From NCBI RefSeq assembly GCF_024220585.1, contig NZ_JAMXKF010000004.1:372001-436000 (forward strand): 64,000 nucleotides of DNA, given 5' to 3'. Within the stretch, counting starts at the first letter, position 1; each line of letters begins with the position of its first letter. The notes under the pieces were generated by a model. That model made no database searches, was not told the DNA's origin, and was given only the letters and a program-made list of their open reading frames with translations. Both the position numbers and the translations under genes were made by a program. This DNA is from Dyadobacter diqingensis. Lineage in GTDB: Bacteria > Bacteroidota > Bacteroidia > Cytophagales > Spirosomataceae. This document shows, in pieces, positions 61,650 to 64,000 of the stretch.

Positions 61650-63083
61650 ATGGTAAAATATATCAGTAAATTTTCGCGGACATTGGTAGTCGTGGGCGTC
61701 ATGTTCTCCGGTTATGCCGAAGCGCAGGTGTCTTCGGGTAAGAAAGAATCCGGCCAACCCAAAAAGTACAACGTGTTGTTTATAGCCGCGGATGATTTGA
61801 ACAATGACATCGGCGCTTTTGGCAATACTTTTGTGAAAACACCCAATATCGACAGACTGGCGCAGCGTGGTGTACGGTTTGACAGGGCTTACACGCAGTT
61901 TCCGTTGTGTAGTCCCAGTCGTTCTTCCCTGTTGACCGGGCAGCGGCCCGACGTGACGGGTATTTATGAATTGCAAACTCACTTTCGCAAGAATCTTCCG
62001 GATATTGTGACGCTGCCGCAGCTGTTTAAAAACAATAACTATTACAGCGCAAGGGTCGGTAAGATCTTTCACTATGGCGTACCGGGACAAATTGGTACGG
62101 ATGGACTGGACGATGCTGTCTCGTGGGATCATAAGATCAACCCAAAAGGACGGGATAAAACCGAAGAATCGCTCGTCAAAAATCTCACTCCCAAACGGGC
62201 TCTCGGCAGTGCGCTTGCTTATCTGGCAACGGAAGGTACGGATGACGAGCATACCGACGGTATCATCACCAATGAAGCGATCAAATTACTCGAAGAAAAG
62301 AAAAACGATCCGTTCTTTCTTGCCGTGGGTTTTTTCAGACCGCATTCACCTTATGTAGCGCCAAAGAAATATTTTGATCAGTACCCACTTGACAAAATAC
62401 CGCTTCCTAAGGAAGTGGAGAATGATCTTGACGATGTGCCGGAAGCAGCATTATTTACAAAACCATCGCATTGGGGACTTACCGAACCGGAACGTCGAGA
62501 GGCGTTAAGAGCTTATTACGCGACGATTTCCTTTATGGATGCACAGGTTGGTAAACTGCTGGATGCGCTGGACCGTCTGAAATTGTCGGACAATACCATT
62601 ATTGTATTTTGGAGTGATCACGGTTACAACGTGGGGCAGCACGGACAATGGATGAAACAGAGTTTGTTTGAAAACTCAGCACGGGTTCCTTTGATTATTT
62701 CCGTGCCGGGCGGCTTGAAAGGAAAGGCATCCGGCCGTACCGTGGAATTGCTGGATATCTATCCCACACTTGCGGAGCTTACCGGACTGGATCCGCATCA
62801 GAAATTACAGGGAAAGAGTTTGACTCCTTTGTTGAAAAATCCTGCTGCAAAATGGGACAAACCGGCCTACACGCAGGTGCGGCGCGACAAGATTTTCGGC
62901 CGTTCAGTCCGGACGGAACGCTTTCGTTATACCGAGTGGGATGAAGGAAGGGCAGGTGTGGAACTGTATGATCATCAATCGGATCCCGGCGAATTCAAGA
63001 ATCTTGCCAAAGAAAATAATCATGTCAAAACGGTGAATGAGCTGGCTATTTTACTAAAAAATGGTTTTCCGGTGCATGAGTAA
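61650..63083 (+). CDS. Secreted iduronate-2-sulfatase-like enzyme
   Basis: A 477-residue sulfatase: signal ending AEAQ, D48-D49 in AADDLNNDIGAFGN, C87 in CSPSR, VGKIFHYGVPG, and WSDHGYNVGQHGQWMKQ. The AADDLNNDIG start and VGKIFH in place of GKWH are marks of iduronate-2-sulfatase-like (IDS) members, which remove 2-O-sulfate from uronic acids. One Cys and two Met in the mature chain. It lies 32 bp after the preceding gene. Substrate assignment is by resemblance only. Confidence 0.9.
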   Translation: MVKYISKFSRTLVVVGVMFSGYAEAQVSSGKKESGQPKKYNVLFIAADDLNNDIGAFGNTFVKTPNIDRLAQRGVRFDRAYTQFPLCSPSRSSLLTGQRPDVTGIYELQTHFRKNLPDIVTLPQLFKNNNYYSARVGKIFHYGVPGQIGTDGLDDAVSWDHKINPKGRDKTEESLVKNLTPKRALGSALAYLATEGTDDEHTDGIITNEAIKLLEEKKNDPFFLAVGFFRPHSPYVAPKKYFDQYPLDKIPLPKEVENDLDDVPEAALFTKPSHWGLTEPERREALRAYYATISFMDAQVGKLLDALDRLKLSDNTIIVFWSDHGYNVGQHGQWMKQSLFENSARVPLIISVPGGLKGKASGRTVELLDIYPTLAELTGLDPHQKLQGKSLTPLLKNPAAKWDKPAYTQVRRDKIFGRSVRTERFRYTEWDEGRAGVELYDHQSDPGEFKNLAKENNHVKTVNELAILLKNGFPVHE

Positions 63084-63131
63084 TTGTAAATCAAATTTTT
63101 TGTATAAAATTTGAGAATATTATCAGTGAAC

Positions 63132-64000
63132 ATGCAAGTTATCAGGTTTATAAGATCCTCTTCGTTAGTTATTTTTCTTGTCACGCAGTGCTTCTCCGGT
63201 TATGGACAGAGGCGAGAAGGGCGGTTGTCGGTCAGTCCGGATATGGTTATCGGATTAATCAACAATCGCCACCAGTTTGCTTCGATCGGCAAAAGCCGTC
63301 CAGGGAATTCAAGGGACGAAACGCCCCGTCCGAATATTATATTTATCCTGACGGATGATCACCGCTGGGATGCATTAGGGGCCGCGGGGAATAAAATTAT
63401 CCGGACACCCAACCTGGATGCACTGGCGAAGAGCGGAACGTTGTTCAAAAAAGCTTACGTGACGACTTCTATTTGTTGCGTCAGCCGGGCTAGCCTTTTG
63501 ACCGGTCAGTATCAGTCGAGGCATAAGATTAATGATTTCAAAACCTGTTTGTCTAAAAAAGCGCTTGCCAAAACGTATCCGGCATTGCTGAAAAACGCGG
63601 GTTATAAGCTCGGTTTCATTGGTAAATTCGGACTGGATGATAAACGCCAGCCCGATACACTTTTTGACTATTGGGCCAGCGCGCGTGAAGAACAGCCGGT
63701 TTATGAAATGATCAACAAGAGCGGGAAAATGATCCACCATACCGACAGTGTTGGAAAAGATATTCGTCAGTTTTTGAATCAGTTTGCCGGAAAGGAGCCG
63801 TTCTGTTTGTCGGTAAGTTTCAAAGCACCGCACGAGCTTGATGGTAACCCGCCTACTTTTCCTGCCCAGGAAAAGTTTAAAGGCTATTATCAGAATGTGA
63901 GTATTCCGGAGCCCGTAACCGCCGATCCTAAATACTGGAACAGCTTTCCAGAGTTTTTCAGGAATGATAAAAATATTGCACGGGCCAGGTGGAAACCTCT
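63132..64000 (+). CDS. Sulfatase, truncated by window end (variant motif CCVSR)
   Basis: The first 289 codons of a further exported sulfatase; the gene continues past the window. A signal peptide ends GYGQ, then a 40-residue linker, LTDDHRWDALGAAGN with D75-D76, and the maturation motif C115-C-V-S-R119, with Val where Pro or Ala is usual. The IGKFGLDDKR segment replaces GKWH, as in a subset of heparan- or carrageenan-type enzymes. Three Cys or more in the visible part include the signal region. It begins 48 bp after the IDS-like gene and is the eleventh sulfatase of the island. Confidence 0.88.
   Translation, partial: MQVIRFIRSSSLVIFLVTQCFSGYGQRREGRLSVSPDMVIGLINNRHQFASIGKSRPGNSRDETPRPNIIFILTDDHRWDALGAAGNKIIRTPNLDALAKSGTLFKKAYVTTSICCVSRASLLTGQYQSRHKINDFKTCLSKKALAKTYPALLKNAGYKLGFIGKFGLDDKRQPDTLFDYWASAREEQPVYEMINKSGKMIHHTDSVGKDIRQFLNQFAGKEPFCLSVSFKAPHELDGNPPTFPAQEKFKGYYQNVSIPEPVTADPKYWNSFPEFFRNDKNIARARWKP

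Overview
The window looks like chromosomal DNA of a Bacteroidota member, most likely of the Cytophagales and Dyadobacter-like. The grounds are a SusC/SusD pair, a PorSS-type C-terminal sorting domain, TPR proteins ending in a LuxR-like helix-turn-helix, promoters with the Bacteroidota -7 element TAnnTTTG, and poor use of Shine-Dalgarno sequences. No rRNA, tRNA, CRISPR array or transposase gene was seen.

Left half (1 to about 28 kb): a mixed housekeeping and stress region. It holds a YadA-like/S74 adhesin, an exported SASA esterase, and a nitric-oxide cluster (flavohemoglobin, cupin, Crp-like regulator, truncated hemoglobin) with a shared inverted-repeat operator. Further on are AhpD and DoxX proteins, two HxlR regulators each divergent from its likely target, a three-domain LigD, an exported SelA-like PLP enzyme, AlkD, and several small DUF1801, YciI and TfoX proteins. 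Small genes read directly from the sequence include a 45-residue lipoprotein and two related micro-membrane proteins.

27-32 kb: two tandem globins and several small proteins lie next to a TPR-LuxR regulator. Three promoters in the window (upstream of 1262, 28363 and 29657, all minus strand) carry the same 17-bp element twice, exactly 32 bp apart, at a fixed distance from a TAnnTTTG box. This looks like an activator regulon, probably of the adjacent TPR-LuxR protein.

31.8-64 kb: an organosulfate-scavenging island with eleven sulfatases (all Cys-type formylglycine sites), SusC/SusD, a solitary PBP-like binding protein, a rhodanese-thioredoxin fusion and a fatty-acid hydroxylase. Four promoters (31855, 35362, 50209, 53315) share a TTTG box followed by a GTCTATA-N5-TATAGAC-type palindrome. 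Three of them are followed by an unannotated 30-35 codon leader ORF ending in clustered Cys codons (CCC-stop twice; CC, C and C-stop once). Products of the island are strikingly poor in sulfur: the 1019-residue SusC has no Cys and no Met after its start, and the PBP-like protein likewise. Together these point to a sulfur-starvation regulon with two control layers: a repressor-type operator and translation-coupled cysteine attenuation. The island also contains an 11-copy, 105-bp tandem repeat (44.5-45.7 kb) and a nested palindromic element (53.05-53.2 kb).
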